A stretch of 56,134 nt of DNA, taken from a virus. The notes under the pieces were generated by a model, which was given only the letters and a program-made list of their open reading frames with translations, made no database searches and had not been told where the DNA came from. Of the stretch, positions 24,336-32,237 are shown piece by piece; the stretch's first letter is position 1; every line of letters begins with the position of its first letter. The translations under genes and the position numbers were made by a program. The DNA is taken from the IMG/VR virus record IMGVR_UViG_3300042923_000318, positions 1 to 56,134 of that record. The stretch is one strand, 5' to 3'.

Positions 24336-24749
24336 TTATTTGTCTTTGTCATTCTTTTTATCCTCTTGTGCATTTGGTAAAAATTTAGATGTTAGTATTT
24401 TTTTAAGCTCTTCATGTTCTTTTATAATAGCGTACATTTGTTCGTATGTCAATCCATTTGGAAAGACATGTTTCGATAGAAAAATATCATAAATGATTCC
24501 ATTTTTCTCTATATTATTCATTAAAACGTCGTCAGAATCTTGCAATTCGGTTTCTCCAAATAACCACGATATAGGCACATTTAAAGCTGCTGCTATTTCG
24601 GCTGATTTCTCCATGCTTGGGAACGCTTTCCCAGTCTCTATATCGGATAAAAATGAAGCACTTACTCCGCTTTGATCTCCAAGTTGTCTTAAGCTCAATT
24701 TTAACTCTTTCCTTCTGCTTTTAATTCTTTCTCCAATTTCTTTAAACAT
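24336..24749 (-). CDS. CI-like repressor (XRE family)
   Basis: About 137 residues from ATG 24749 (GGGAG upstream). The N-terminal HTH reads RIKSRRKELKLSLRQLGDQSGVSASFLSDIETGKAFPS. The C-terminus is short, helical and charged and lacks an S24/LexA-type peptidase, so induction cannot depend on self-cleavage; antirepressors are likely instead. It is divergent to the Cro-like gene. It is the prime candidate for binding one of the operator families. Confidence 0.85.
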   Translation of the reverse strand: MFKEIGERIKSRRKELKLSLRQLGDQSGVSASFLSDIETGKAFPSMEKSAEIAAALNVPISWLFGETELQDSDDVLMNNIEKNGIIYDIFLSKHVFPNGLTYEQMYAIIKEHEELKKILTSKFLPNAQEDKKNDKDK

Positions 24750-24854
24750 ATCTTTTACTCCCTTATTATTATAATTTTTGTTCATATATATTTTCTCAAT
24801 ATATTTATTATGTCAGTTTCTGCAAAATTTATTCAGTTGTAACTTACATTTTTT

Positions 24855-24883
24855 ATTATACACATAACAAATGTAATGTACAA
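24855..24883 (-). promoter_or_regulatory. Repressor promoter
   Basis: Minus strand: TTGTAC (24883-24878), 17 bases, TATAAT (24860-24855). It reads into the repressor, the small protein and the integrase. Confidence 0.75.
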
Positions 24884-24912
24884 GCGTAACTTTGTGCAAA
24901 ATTGATTGACAT

Positions 24913-24956
24913 AGAGCATTAGAGGAATAGTTCTCTCTCATGCTCTCTCATGCTCC
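24913..24956. repeat. Operator-like repeats in the repressor-Cro intergenic region
   Basis: AGAGCATTAGAGG on the plus strand (24913-24925) is followed by two tandem inverse copies, CTCTCATGCTC at 24935-24945 and 24945-24955. They lie between the divergent promoters, the normal place of immunity operators. Their sequence is unrelated to TTGTACGNTATTACTTAA. Confidence 0.6.
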
Positions 24957-24986
24957 TATTTGCTATTATTTACTAAAATATAAGAG

Positions 24987-25015
24987 TTGTAAATTGTACG
25001 CTATAGGTTTACAAT
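24987..25015 (+). promoter_or_regulatory. Cro-like gene promoter with operator in spacer
   Basis: TTGTAA (24987-24992), 17 bases, TACAAT (25010-25015). The element TTGTACGCTATAGGTTTA (24994-25011) fills the spacer, so a bound protein would block RNA polymerase. Confidence 0.75.
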
Positions 25016-25071
25016 TAAAACATGTTAAACATTAAATGTAAATCAACAGCAAACAAAAAGGAGGTATAAAA

Positions 25072-25305
25072 ATGAGCTTTGGCTTAGTGTTAAAACTAGC
25101 AAGAACTAAAGAAAAAATGTCTCAAGGTAAAGCTGCAGAAAAGTTAGGAATAACTAGATCATACTTGAGCAGTGTAGAAGCAGACAGGGGAACACCTTCA
25201 TTTGAGACGGTTGTAAAGATGGATAAATTATTTCCTCGTAACAATCTAATCGAAGAATACACAAAATTAATTAGAGAGAAGGGAGAAAATGAAAGTAAAA
25301 TTTAG
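25072..25305 (+). CDS. Cro-like XRE regulator
   Basis: The 77-residue protein is an almost bare HTH domain: LKLARTKEKMSQGKAAEKLGITRSYLSSVEADRGTPSFETVV. It has a GGAGGT ribosome binding site. As the first rightward gene it resembles Cro, which would switch off the repressor. It overlaps the next small gene. Confidence 0.85.
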   Translation: MSFGLVLKLARTKEKMSQGKAAEKLGITRSYLSSVEADRGTPSFETVVKMDKLFPRNNLIEEYTKLIREKGENESKI

Positions 25306-25420
25306 TGGCAACTGGGGCAAAAATAGTAATGTAAGCAAATCTTTTACTGCTCTTATGTTCGATATTACATTACAAAATGTACTAAAAGCGGACAATCAGA
25401 AAAATAAGAAAGTTAATTAA
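25289..25420 (+). CDS. Small basic hypothetical protein
   Basis: A 43-residue protein from ATG 25289 with GGGAG upstream; it overlaps the end of the Cro-like gene by 17 bases. It is basic with an Asn/Lys-rich end. Unknown function. Confidence 0.5.
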   Translation: MKVKFSGNWGKNSNVSKSFTALMFDITLQNVLKADNQKNKKVN

Positions 25421-25432
25421 GGGAGGCTTAAA

Positions 25433-25600
25433 GTGGCAAATTTAAAAGAAATTTTGCAAGACTTAAACTCTAAAATTAAACAATTAAACATTATAGGATA
25501 TAACATATTTGACGAACAGCAACAAAAATATTTCATTAACACTATAAGATATGATAGCGATTCAGATAAATTATTATGCGTATTTAAGGAGGATAAATAA
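25433..25600 (+). CDS. Small hypothetical protein before recT
   Basis: A 55-residue protein from GTG 25433 behind GGGAGG. Its stop abuts the recT start. The pattern is one helix and three strands. Unknown function. Confidence 0.55.
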   Translation: MANLKEILQDLNSKIKQLNIIGYNIFDEQQQKYFINTIRYDSDSDKLLCVFKEDK

Positions 25601-26464
25601 ATGAGCGATTTAGTAAAAGCAAATAGCCAAAATAATGTTAAAAGCTTACTAGCAAATGTAGGTTACAAGAAAAGATTTGAAGAAATACTTGGCAAGAAAG
25701 CTGCAGGTTTTATGAGTTCTTTGATTAATCTTACAAACTCTGACGTTAACCTTTCAAAAGCTGATGCAAACAGCGTAATAGCATCCGCAGTAGTTGCAGC
25801 AACATTGGATTTACCTGTTGACAAAAATCTCGGATTCGCGTGGATATTGCCTTATGGTACTAGAGCACAGTTCCAATTAGGCTATAAAGGCTATATACAG
25901 TTAGCTTTAAGAACAGGTCAATATAAAAATATCAACGTAATTGAGATTTACAAAGGTCAATTAATAGACTTTAATCCACTTACAGAAGAATTAAAACTTG
26001 ATTTTTCTAAGAAGGAAAGTAACGAAGTAATAGGGTATGCAGCTTACATTAAACTTGTTAATGGATTTGAGAAAACTGCATATAAGCCTAAAGAAGATGT
26101 AACAGCTCATGCTAAAAGATTTTCTAAAACTTTTAACAATGGTCCATGGAAAACTGATTTTGACGCAATGGCTAAAAAAACAGTGTTAAAAAATACTTTA
26201 AGTAAGTGGGGAATACTTAGTATAGAAATGCAAACAGCAATTCAAGCGGATCAAGCAGTTATTAAAAACGAGGTTGCAGAGGGCGCAGAAGTAAGCGCAG
26301 AAACCATTGAATACGCTGACGGAATTAAAGATGCTGATTACACTCCAGTTACCACTGAACCAGTAAAAACCAAACTAGATGATAAGTTTAAAAAAGCAGA
26401 GGAATCAGAAAAGCAAAGCGAAAATATCTACGAAGGGACACCTTTTGACGAGGGGGAAAATTAA
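25601..26464 (+). CDS. recT: RecT-family single-strand annealing protein
   Basis: The 287-residue protein has the RecT pattern: KRFEEILGKKAAGFMSSLINL, LPVDKNLGFAWILPYG and RAQFQLGYKGYIQLALRTGQYKNIN. The C-terminal 60 residues are acidic and disordered. It anneals ssDNA during phage recombination with the nuclease encoded next; its stop overlaps that start. Confidence 0.95.
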   Translation: MSDLVKANSQNNVKSLLANVGYKKRFEEILGKKAAGFMSSLINLTNSDVNLSKADANSVIASAVVAATLDLPVDKNLGFAWILPYGTRAQFQLGYKGYIQLALRTGQYKNINVIEIYKGQLIDFNPLTEELKLDFSKKESNEVIGYAAYIKLVNGFEKTAYKPKEDVTAHAKRFSKTFNNGPWKTDFDAMAKKTVLKNTLSKWGILSIEMQTAIQADQAVIKNEVAEGAEVSAETIEYADGIKDADYTPVTTEPVKTKLDDKFKKAEESEKQSENIYEGTPFDEGEN

Positions 26465-27255
26465 TGAGTGAACTTTTAAAACTCACGGATGATAATTACT
26501 TTAGTCTTGAAATGGAAAATGAATATATGGGCGTTTCTCAATTTAAAGCTTTTAGAGAATGTGAAGCTAAGAAAATGGCAGAACTTAAAGGATTGTGGAA
26601 GGATAAAGAAAGTACCGCATTATTAGTCGGTTCATATGTTCACTCACACTTTGAAGGTGCTATTGATAAATTTAAGCAAGAAAACCCTGCGATATTTACA
26701 AATAAAGGTGAACTTAGAGCAGATTACAAAGAAGCGAATGAAATGATTAACTGCTTAGAAAGTGACGAATCATTCCAACAAATTTACACTGGAGAAGTAG
26801 AGCAAATATTTACTGCTGAATTATTTGGCGCAAAGTGGAAAATAAAAGTAGATTGCTTAAACCTTGCAGAAAGTTATTTTGTAGATTTAAAGACCACTAG
26901 AGGTTTTGAAAGACAATGGGCAGAGATAGACGGTAAAAATGTAAAAGTAACATTTGTTGAGGCTTGGGGTTATTTAATCCAGGTAGGCGTATATAAAAAA
27001 ATATTAGAACTTGCAACGGGAAATAAAGATTTAGAAGCTTTCATAATAGCAGTAACCAAGCAATCCCCACCCGACAAGATGGTGCTGCGATTTAATCCAG
27101 AAGACTACGAAATTGGCTTAAAGGTTGCAGAGGACAATATTGCACACATTCTAGATGTTAAAAGTGGTAAGGTGACGCCAGTCCGATGTGAGAAATGCGA
27201 CTATTGCAGAGCTACTAAGAAGCTGGATAGAGCTTATCACTATTCAGAATTATAA
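26464..27255 (+). CDS. PD-(D/E)XK exonuclease (RecE/DUF3799-like)
   Basis: The 263-residue protein contains MGVSQFKAFRECEAK, LLVGSYVHSHFEGA, then WKIKVDCLNLAESYFVDLKTTR, which supplies the D-(15)-D-LK motif of the PD-(D/E)XK fold. Four Cys at the C-terminus (CEKCDYC and one earlier in the wider fold) could bind an iron-sulphur cluster or zinc, as in Cas4-like nucleases. It pairs with RecT for end resection. Confidence 0.88.
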   Translation: MSELLKLTDDNYFSLEMENEYMGVSQFKAFRECEAKKMAELKGLWKDKESTALLVGSYVHSHFEGAIDKFKQENPAIFTNKGELRADYKEANEMINCLESDESFQQIYTGEVEQIFTAELFGAKWKIKVDCLNLAESYFVDLKTTRGFERQWAEIDGKNVKVTFVEAWGYLIQVGVYKKILELATGNKDLEAFIIAVTKQSPPDKMVLRFNPEDYEIGLKVAEDNIAHILDVKSGKVTPVRCEKCDYCRATKKLDRAYHYSEL

Positions 27256-27296
27256 AAAATGTGAAATAATTTTGAATTAATTAAGGAGGTTTTTGA

Positions 27297-27479
27297 ATGC
27301 AAAAATTATATTGTTTTGCAATAGAAGAAATAAAAGAATTAAAAAGTCTAATAGGAATTGCCAACCATGACAGTTCAGTTATTGAGCAAAATATCAATAA
27401 CCCTAAATGCATAGAAAAATGCACAGAAAATATCAGCACAGCCGCAATCAAAGCATTAGAACTTTTAGAAGGTAAATAA
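27297..27479 (+). CDS. Small helical hypothetical protein
   Basis: A 60-residue protein from ATG 27297 behind AAGGAGG. Entirely helical, with two Cys (PKCIEKC). The family is unknown; it is part of the early operon. Confidence 0.55.
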   Translation: MQKLYCFAIEEIKELKSLIGIANHDSSVIEQNINNPKCIEKCTENISTAAIKALELLEGK

Positions 27480-27497
27480 GATGACAGGAGAAAGATT

Positions 27498-27626
27498 ATG
27501 AGATTAGTTTGCGTAGGTAAAATCACAAAGGGCGTTAAAGAAATTTCTTACGCCCCTATGTTCGGAATATCTGAACAAAACAAAAAGGAAGGTGAGAAGT
27601 TTGTTAATAAAAAGCTTACAAGGTAA
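27498..27626 (+). CDS. Small hypothetical protein
   Basis: A 42-residue basic protein from ATG 27498 with AGGAG upstream. It overlaps the following gene by 26 bases, which lowers confidence. Confidence 0.4.
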   Translation: MRLVCVGKITKGVKEISYAPMFGISEQNKKEGEKFVNKKLTR

Positions 27627-27906
27627 GTTATTCAAGGTAGATCATGCAGAGCTTTACATTAAGCCGTTTTTTAAAGATCGAATTGCAAATGAATATTCTA
27701 TATGCAGCAATGAGGGAAATGTTGAGATTATAATTGTAACTTACTCCGACAAAGAAATAGCTAAACACATGCTTAAGCTGCTTGATTTATACAAAAAGCA
27801 TCCTTGTGAAGTTAATGTTTTGTCGGAAACTACAATCGCACGTGATTTATGGTTAATTGCTTGTAGTAGATATAAAACCGCATGTGAAAAGAAGGGGATA
27901 AAGTAA
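27601..27906 (+). CDS. Hypothetical early protein
   Basis: About 101 residues from TTG 27601, chosen over the 27592 start because GGAAGGTGAG is well spaced. It has an alpha/beta composition (VEIIIVTYSDKEIAKHMLKLLDLYKK). Not recognised. Its stop overlaps the next ATG region. Confidence 0.55.
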   Translation: MLIKSLQGKLFKVDHAELYIKPFFKDRIANEYSICSNEGNVEIIIVTYSDKEIAKHMLKLLDLYKKHPCEVNVLSETTIARDLWLIACSRYKTACEKKGIK

Positions 27907-28127
27907 TGGTTGGGAATAGAATACCCTTTAACGATGTTTTAAATCTCCAGGACGACACTTTAGTATACTTGCTAGGGGATACGTCCCCTTTAAGATATAT
28001 CGAGCATGTAGAGGGCAAAATAACGCTTCATAGGCTTTGCAGTGATGACAGAATATTTTTTAATAAAACTACAGAAAAATTATTAAATCTAAAAATATAT
28101 GAGTGGAAAGTGGAGGGATTAAATTGA
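27906..28127 (+). CDS. Hypothetical early protein
   Basis: A 73-residue protein; its ATG overlaps the stop of the previous gene region and its end overlaps the SpoIIID-like start by four bases. Beta-rich (TLVYLLGDTSPLRYIEHVEGKITLHRL). Not recognised. Confidence 0.5.
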   Translation: MVGNRIPFNDVLNLQDDTLVYLLGDTSPLRYIEHVEGKITLHRLCSDDRIFFNKTTEKLLNLKIYEWKVEGLN

Positions 28128-28372
28128 AAAATGAAATGGTTCAGGAAAGAGTTATAGAGGTTGCTAAATTTACAGTACTAACTAACAGCACCATAAGAGC
28201 TACTGCAAAAATGTTCGGGGTTAGTAAGAGCACCATAGGTATGGATTTAAGCAAGAGAATAAATATCTTGAATCCAAAGCTTGCAGAGGAAGTTAAAAAA
28301 GTTTTAGATAATAACTTTAGTGAGAAGCATGTTAGAGGCGGCAATGCCACAAGGTTAAAATACAAAAGTTAG
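28124..28372 (+). CDS. SpoIIID-like transcription factor
   Basis: About 82 residues from TTG 28124, behind GGAGGG. The sequence ERVIEVAKFTVLTNSTIRATAKMFGVSKSTIGMD... KRINILNPKLAEEVKKVLD ... HVRGGNATRLKYK is collinear with bacterial SpoIIID along its full length, including the RGG-AT-LKYK end. SpoIIID controls mother-cell sporulation genes. The phage copy may regulate early phage genes or alter host sporulation. It sits just upstream of the operator pair at 28430. Confidence 0.85.
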   Translation: MKNEMVQERVIEVAKFTVLTNSTIRATAKMFGVSKSTIGMDLSKRINILNPKLAEEVKKVLDNNFSEKHVRGGNATRLKYKS

Positions 28373-28429
28373 GAAGTGAAAATTGGAGCGTAAAAGTAAA
28401 ATCTCAAAAGGCAATTTTTTTTACCCATG

Positions 28430-28493
28430 TTGTACGCTATAGCTTAAATATTTAATAAAAAGTGTAGCAAAATGTTAAGTTATAGCGTATAAT
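28430..28493 (+). promoter_or_regulatory. Inverted operator pair and replication promoter
   Basis: TTGTACGCTATAGCTTAA (28430-28447) faces TTAAGTTATAGCGTATAA (28475-28492), the same element in opposite orientation, 27 bases apart. The second overlaps a TATAAT at 28488-28493. The pair precedes the initiator and helicase operon, so binding could loop the DNA and repress replication genes. Confidence 0.75.
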
Positions 28494-28540
28494 AAAAGTA
28501 TAACTAAGTAAGTAATTTAATTAATAAGTGAGGTGATAAA

Positions 28541-28681
28541 GTGAAAACTTTCCCTTTGTACTTTGAAGATAAAGAACATGAAGAAATAAAGAAAGCAGCT
28601 GAAAAGGCTGATAAAACTATAAAAGATTTTATATTCGAAGCAATAAAAGAAAAAATCGCAAATGAAAGAAAGGCGGTGTAA
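28541..28681 (+). CDS. Small RHH-like DNA-binding protein
   Basis: A 46-residue protein from GTG 28541 behind GAGGTGAT. KTFPLYFEDKEHEEIKKAAEKADKTIKDFIFEAIKEKI has the strand-helix-helix pattern of Arc/CopG proteins. It is the first gene after the operator pair, so it may autoregulate. Confidence 0.65.
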   Translation: MKTFPLYFEDKEHEEIKKAAEKADKTIKDFIFEAIKEKIANERKAV

Positions 28682-28698
28682 TTTAGGGAGGAAGGCAG

Positions 28699-29514
28699 TT
28701 GAGATATATGATTGCACCTTTAGAATTAAATATAGAGGAACTGGAAATATACAGACTTTTATATTTAAAAATGGATTTTGATACCTTTGAAGTAAAATAC
28801 ACTATGGACCAGCTTTCCTCGGATAGTGATTTAAGGTTAAAAATGACTAAAAAGAAAGTTAGTCTGATTATAAAAAAATTTATTGATTCTGGAATGATTT
28901 TAATAATAAAGCCAGGGAGTAAAGGAAATCCAACGGTTTATCAATTAAATAAACTTGAAGAAATTGAGAAACACAAAAGTAACTTAAAAGAAACACAAAA
29001 GGAACGCAAAGGAAACACAAACGAAACGAATAAATCAAGTCAAATCAATGTGTTTGAGGATTTTGAGAAACACAACAGAAACACAACAGAAACACAAAAG
29101 GAACGCAAAGGAAACACAAAAGTTACTCCTATCAATGATAAAGATAAAGAAAATGATAAAGAAAATAAATATATATCTGAACAACAAATATTTGATATGT
29201 GGAATAATTTAAAAGCTGGTATAAATCATAAAGAGATAAAACCTCTTATAGATACAATAAGTAAGTCTATAAAAAAATATAAAACTGAAAATATACTTAC
29301 TGCTATTAAAAGACTATCAATAGCTTATAACGATAAGAGTTTTTATTATGAATACAAATGGAATCTAGGTAATTTTCTAACTCAAAAAAACGGAATAGTT
29401 AATTGGTTAGATGAGGGGCAATACTGGAACTCTTATTTAGATAAAAATCAAGCTAAAGATAAAATTAATGAGCAAGCGGAAGTTAATCCGTGGGGCAATC
29501 TAAAAAAATTCTAA
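28699..29514 (+). CDS. Replication initiator with internal origin
   Basis: The 271-residue protein starts at TTG 28699 behind GGGAGG. Residues 1-95 form a winged-helix domain (LEIYRLLYLKMDFDTFEVKYTMDQL ... GSKGNPTVYQL). A repetitive linker follows, in which ETQKERKGNT occurs twice, then a helical C-terminal domain (WNLGNFLTQKNGIVNWLDEGQYW) seen in phage replisome organisers. The linker DNA holds the iteron array. It sits just before the helicase and likely loads it. Confidence 0.82.
   Translation: MRYMIAPLELNIEELEIYRLLYLKMDFDTFEVKYTMDQLSSDSDLRLKMTKKKVSLIIKKFIDSGMILIIKPGSKGNPTVYQLNKLEEIEKHKSNLKETQKERKGNTNETNKSSQINVFEDFEKHNRNTTETQKERKGNTKVTPINDKDKENDKENKYISEQQIFDMWNNLKAGINHKEIKPLIDTISKSIKKYKTENILTAIKRLSIAYNDKSFYYEYKWNLGNFLTQKNGIVNWLDEGQYWNSYLDKNQAKDKINEQAEVNPWGNLKKF
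28968..29122 (+). other. Iteron array: putative phage replication origin
   Basis: GAAACACAA occurs at 28968, 28990, 29012, 29067, 29078, 29089 and 29111. All spacings (22, 22, 55, 11, 11, 22) are multiples of 11, and related units such as GGAACGCAAAG (29001, 29100) fill the gaps. This places binding sites on one face of the helix. A very AT-rich stretch follows (29130-29190), suitable for unwinding. Confidence 0.75.
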
Positions 29515-29538
29515 TTCTAACATCTAGGGGGTGGGTGA

Positions 29539-30861
29539 ATGGAACAGGCAATGCCGTGCGATGTAAATGTCGAAGCAGCTTTATTATCTAACATATTTAT
29601 GAAAAACGATATTATAGCTGATGCAATAAGCGTATTACGGCCAATAGATTTTTACTATAAACCGCATGAAATAATTTATACATATCTTGTAAAGTTGTAT
29701 GCAAAGAATGTGCCACTTGAAATATCAACTTTTGCGAATAGCGTAGGCAAAGATATACTGGGCAGCATAGGAGGAGTGACGTATCTATCAAAGATAATAG
29801 GATCTGAAGCAACGACAGCTAATTATAAAAGCTATATTCAAATGATTAAAACATTTAGTGACAAAAGAGTAATAATAAAGAATTGCAGTGAAGCAATAAG
29901 GCTTGCATATGAAAAAGAAATACCGCCAAAGGAAATTATAGACAAGGTGGAAAATTCTTTTATGAGTTTAAATGAACTCCAGGAAGAAAAGACAGTAAAT
30001 GCGTTTGAACTCATGGAAAGCACTATTAATTTAATTGATGAAAGAATTAAGAAAGGTGGAGCACTTCCGGGAATACCAACTGGGTATAAAAGTTTAGATA
30101 ATGCGACTGGAGGATTTGCAAAACAAGACCTATATATTTTAGCTGCAAGACCCTCAATGGGAAAGACTGCTTTTGTTGTAAATATTTTGAATAATATACC
30201 CAAGCAATATAAATCCATGCTGTGTGAACTAGAAATGAGCAAAGAAAAGCTTGGCGTTAGGTTATTAGCTCCTAAAATGTTTAAAAGTTCACAAGCTTTG
30301 GCAAGAGGGCAATTAAACGACAAAGAATTAACTTTAATGCTAACTAAATCAAGCGAAATTTCTAACAAAAACAATATATTTATTAACTGTAAAAGCGGCT
30401 TAAGCCTTTCTGAAATAAGAGCAGAGGCTAAGAAAATAAAAATAAAATTTGGATTAGATGTATTGTTTGTGGACCATATCGGCTTAATAAGACCCGAAAA
30501 CTTAAAAGCAACCAGAAATGACCAAATAGGTCAAATAAGTGCAGGACTTAAGAAAATGGCTAAAGATTTGGATATAGCAGTTGTAGCGTTAAGTCAATTA
30601 AGTAGAGCATGTGAAGCTAGGGCAAATAAAAGACCGCAATTAAGTGATTTAAGAGAGAGTGGAAATATAGAGCAGGATGCAGATACGGTTTTATTTCTAT
30701 ATCGTGACGATTATTACGCAGAGAGAGAATGTAGGGATAGTGAAAAGGCTGGAATACTTGAGGTAATGGCTGCAAAGAATCGTGATGGAGATATAGGAAT
30801 AATGGAATTAAGTTATAACACTGAATATCAAATTATAACTGAAAAGCCTATGGGAGGTTGA
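29539..30861 (+). CDS. DnaB-like replicative helicase
   Basis: The 440-residue protein has a DnaB N-terminal domain (VEAALLSNIFMKNDIIADAI), Walker A ARPSMGKT at residues 203-210, the CELEMS block, Walker B-like VLFVDHIGLI and SQLSRACEARANKRPQLSDLRESGNIEQDAD. This is the full DnaB signature. It unwinds the phage fork. It lies 24 bases after the initiator. Confidence 0.95.
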   Translation: MEQAMPCDVNVEAALLSNIFMKNDIIADAISVLRPIDFYYKPHEIIYTYLVKLYAKNVPLEISTFANSVGKDILGSIGGVTYLSKIIGSEATTANYKSYIQMIKTFSDKRVIIKNCSEAIRLAYEKEIPPKEIIDKVENSFMSLNELQEEKTVNAFELMESTINLIDERIKKGGALPGIPTGYKSLDNATGGFAKQDLYILAARPSMGKTAFVVNILNNIPKQYKSMLCELEMSKEKLGVRLLAPKMFKSSQALARGQLNDKELTLMLTKSSEISNKNNIFINCKSGLSLSEIRAEAKKIKIKFGLDVLFVDHIGLIRPENLKATRNDQIGQISAGLKKMAKDLDIAVVALSQLSRACEARANKRPQLSDLRESGNIEQDADTVLFLYRDDYYAERECRDSEKAGILEVMAAKNRDGDIGIMELSYNTEYQIITEKPMGG

Positions 30862-30865
30862 TTGA

Positions 30866-31018
30866 ATGCATAATAGATGGTCAATTTATGAAATGCTTAA
30901 GGGAAATAAAAGGCTAACAATTACAGAAATAGAAAAAATAAATGCAGAGGAAATAAAGGAGGGCGTTATAGAGTTCATTCTAAGCAAAGAAAAGGAAGTT
31001 GAAGCTGATGGAGAATAA
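30866..31018 (+). CDS. Small helical protein after helicase
   Basis: A 50-residue protein from ATG 30866 behind GGGAGG. Helical, charged. It overlaps the next gene by 11 bases. Not recognised; possibly a helicase accessory protein by position. Confidence 0.5.
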   Translation: MHNRWSIYEMLKGNKRLTITEIEKINAEEIKEGVIEFILSKEKEVEADGE

Positions 31019-31250
31019 AGTTGCTAGGCTGCATCAAGGCAAAAATAAAATAATCATTCTCGAAGGATTTGACTTCATGTGGGATATAAAAAAGATTGAT
31101 GAAGTAATAGAGCTATGGAATAATGGCACACCATTACAAGAAATGGTTTGTAAAGCTAAAAGGAGAGAGGAAGAATTATTCTTGCTACTATTACATCTAT
31201 CTCTGAAAGGAAGGATTAAGAAGAGGGGTAGAGGGATTTGGGGGAATTAA
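31008..31250 (+). CDS. Helical DNA-binding-like hypothetical protein
   Basis: About 80 residues from ATG 31008 (AAAGGAAG upstream). It has IDEVIELWNNGTPLQEMVCKAKRREEELFLLLLHLSLKGRI, which resembles a helix-turn-helix of the type in which phage regulators count small domains, and ends strongly basic. No family is certain. Confidence 0.5.
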   Translation: MENKVARLHQGKNKIIILEGFDFMWDIKKIDEVIELWNNGTPLQEMVCKAKRREEELFLLLLHLSLKGRIKKRGRGIWGN

Positions 31251-31256
31251 ATAAGT

Positions 31257-31276
31257 CGTAATAGCTAATTATTACG
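31257..31276. promoter_or_regulatory. Perfect inverted repeat before the methyltransferase
   Basis: CGTAATA and TATTACG are separated by six bases (GCTAAT). The dyad lies six bases before the GAGGTGA ribosome binding site of the methyltransferase. It may be an operator or a translational control hairpin. Confidence 0.6.
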
Positions 31277-31295
31277 AACTAGTGAGGTGAAGCCA

Positions 31296-32195
31296 ATGAT
31301 ACAAATATTGGAGTTATTTGGGGGCATAGGAAGTCCACGAAAAGCCTTAATAAACTTAGGAGTACCAGTCAAGGCAATTGACTATGTTGAGATAGATGAA
31401 AAGGCTGTAAGAAGCTATAATGCAATATTTAAAAAGGAACTAGAACATAAAACTCAATCAGTAGTAGGGTGGAATCTTAAGCCGGACATTCTAATTCATG
31501 GCTCGCCTTGTCAAGATTTTAGTATAGCAGGACACCAAAAGGGAGCAGATGAGGGCAGTGAAACTAGGTCAAGCCTTATGTGGGAAACTTTAAATATCAT
31601 TAAACAGATGGGAGTATGGAAACCAAGGATTGTTATATGGGAGAATGTTAAGAATGTTTTATCAAGGCACATGATCCATAACTTTAGTAAGTACCAAGAA
31701 GAAATGCAGAAGATGGGATATACAAGTAATTATGAAGTTCTTAACGCTATGGATTTTGGACTTCCACAAAATAGGGATAGAGTATTTACTATATCATGCT
31801 TAGATGGCTCATTCTTTAACTTTCAGACATTAGAAAAGAAGCCTATGAGAAATATTAGAGAGTTTTTAGAGACTAATGTTTCTGATGAATTTATGGTTAC
31901 GCAGCCAAGCATATTAAGTGTAATAGGCAAAAAAGGAATTAAGCGAGCAACTGTGATTGAAAATTATTGCTATACAATTACAGAAAGGCAAGACAGATGC
32001 CCAGCTCAGGTAATAGACTTAGGTAATGGTAAGTATAGATTTCTGACAGATAAAGAATGTTGGTTGCTACAAGGATATTCAGAAGAAGACTATTATAATG
32101 CTGCAAAAGTCAATACAAGGAGAGCTTTGTATAAACAATCTGGTAACTCAATTCCTGTAACAATTTTTGAAAGTATATTTAAGCAACTGATTTAA
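31296..32195 (+). CDS. C5-cytosine DNA methyltransferase
   Basis: About 299 residues from ATG 31296. Motif I ILELFGGIGSPRKAL (residues 4-18), motif IV SPCQDFSIAG with catalytic Cys72, motif VI ENV (116-118), motif VIII QNRDRVF (158-164) and a C-terminal motif X-like QSGNSIPVTIFESIF are all present. It is an orphan enzyme with no restriction partner, so it probably protects phage DNA from host restriction. Confidence 0.95.
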   Translation: MIQILELFGGIGSPRKALINLGVPVKAIDYVEIDEKAVRSYNAIFKKELEHKTQSVVGWNLKPDILIHGSPCQDFSIAGHQKGADEGSETRSSLMWETLNIIKQMGVWKPRIVIWENVKNVLSRHMIHNFSKYQEEMQKMGYTSNYEVLNAMDFGLPQNRDRVFTISCLDGSFFNFQTLEKKPMRNIREFLETNVSDEFMVTQPSILSVIGKKGIKRATVIENYCYTITERQDRCPAQVIDLGNGKYRFLTDKECWLLQGYSEEDYYNAAKVNTRRALYKQSGNSIPVTIFESIFKQLI

Positions 32196-32237
32196 GACAG
32201 AATATGAAATAAATATGAAATATATCGGAGGTGCGAA

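Noticed and set aside
28968-29122. Protein-level repeat as sole explanation of the ETQKERKGNT duplication
   Set aside because: The DNA period is 11 bases, not a multiple of three, and extends to units that do not repeat in the protein, so an iteron explanation fits better.
29838-30374. Minus-strand ORF of 178 residues inside the helicase gene
   Set aside because: Antisense shadow of a highly conserved gene; no start signal and Leu/Ser-rich composition typical of shadows.
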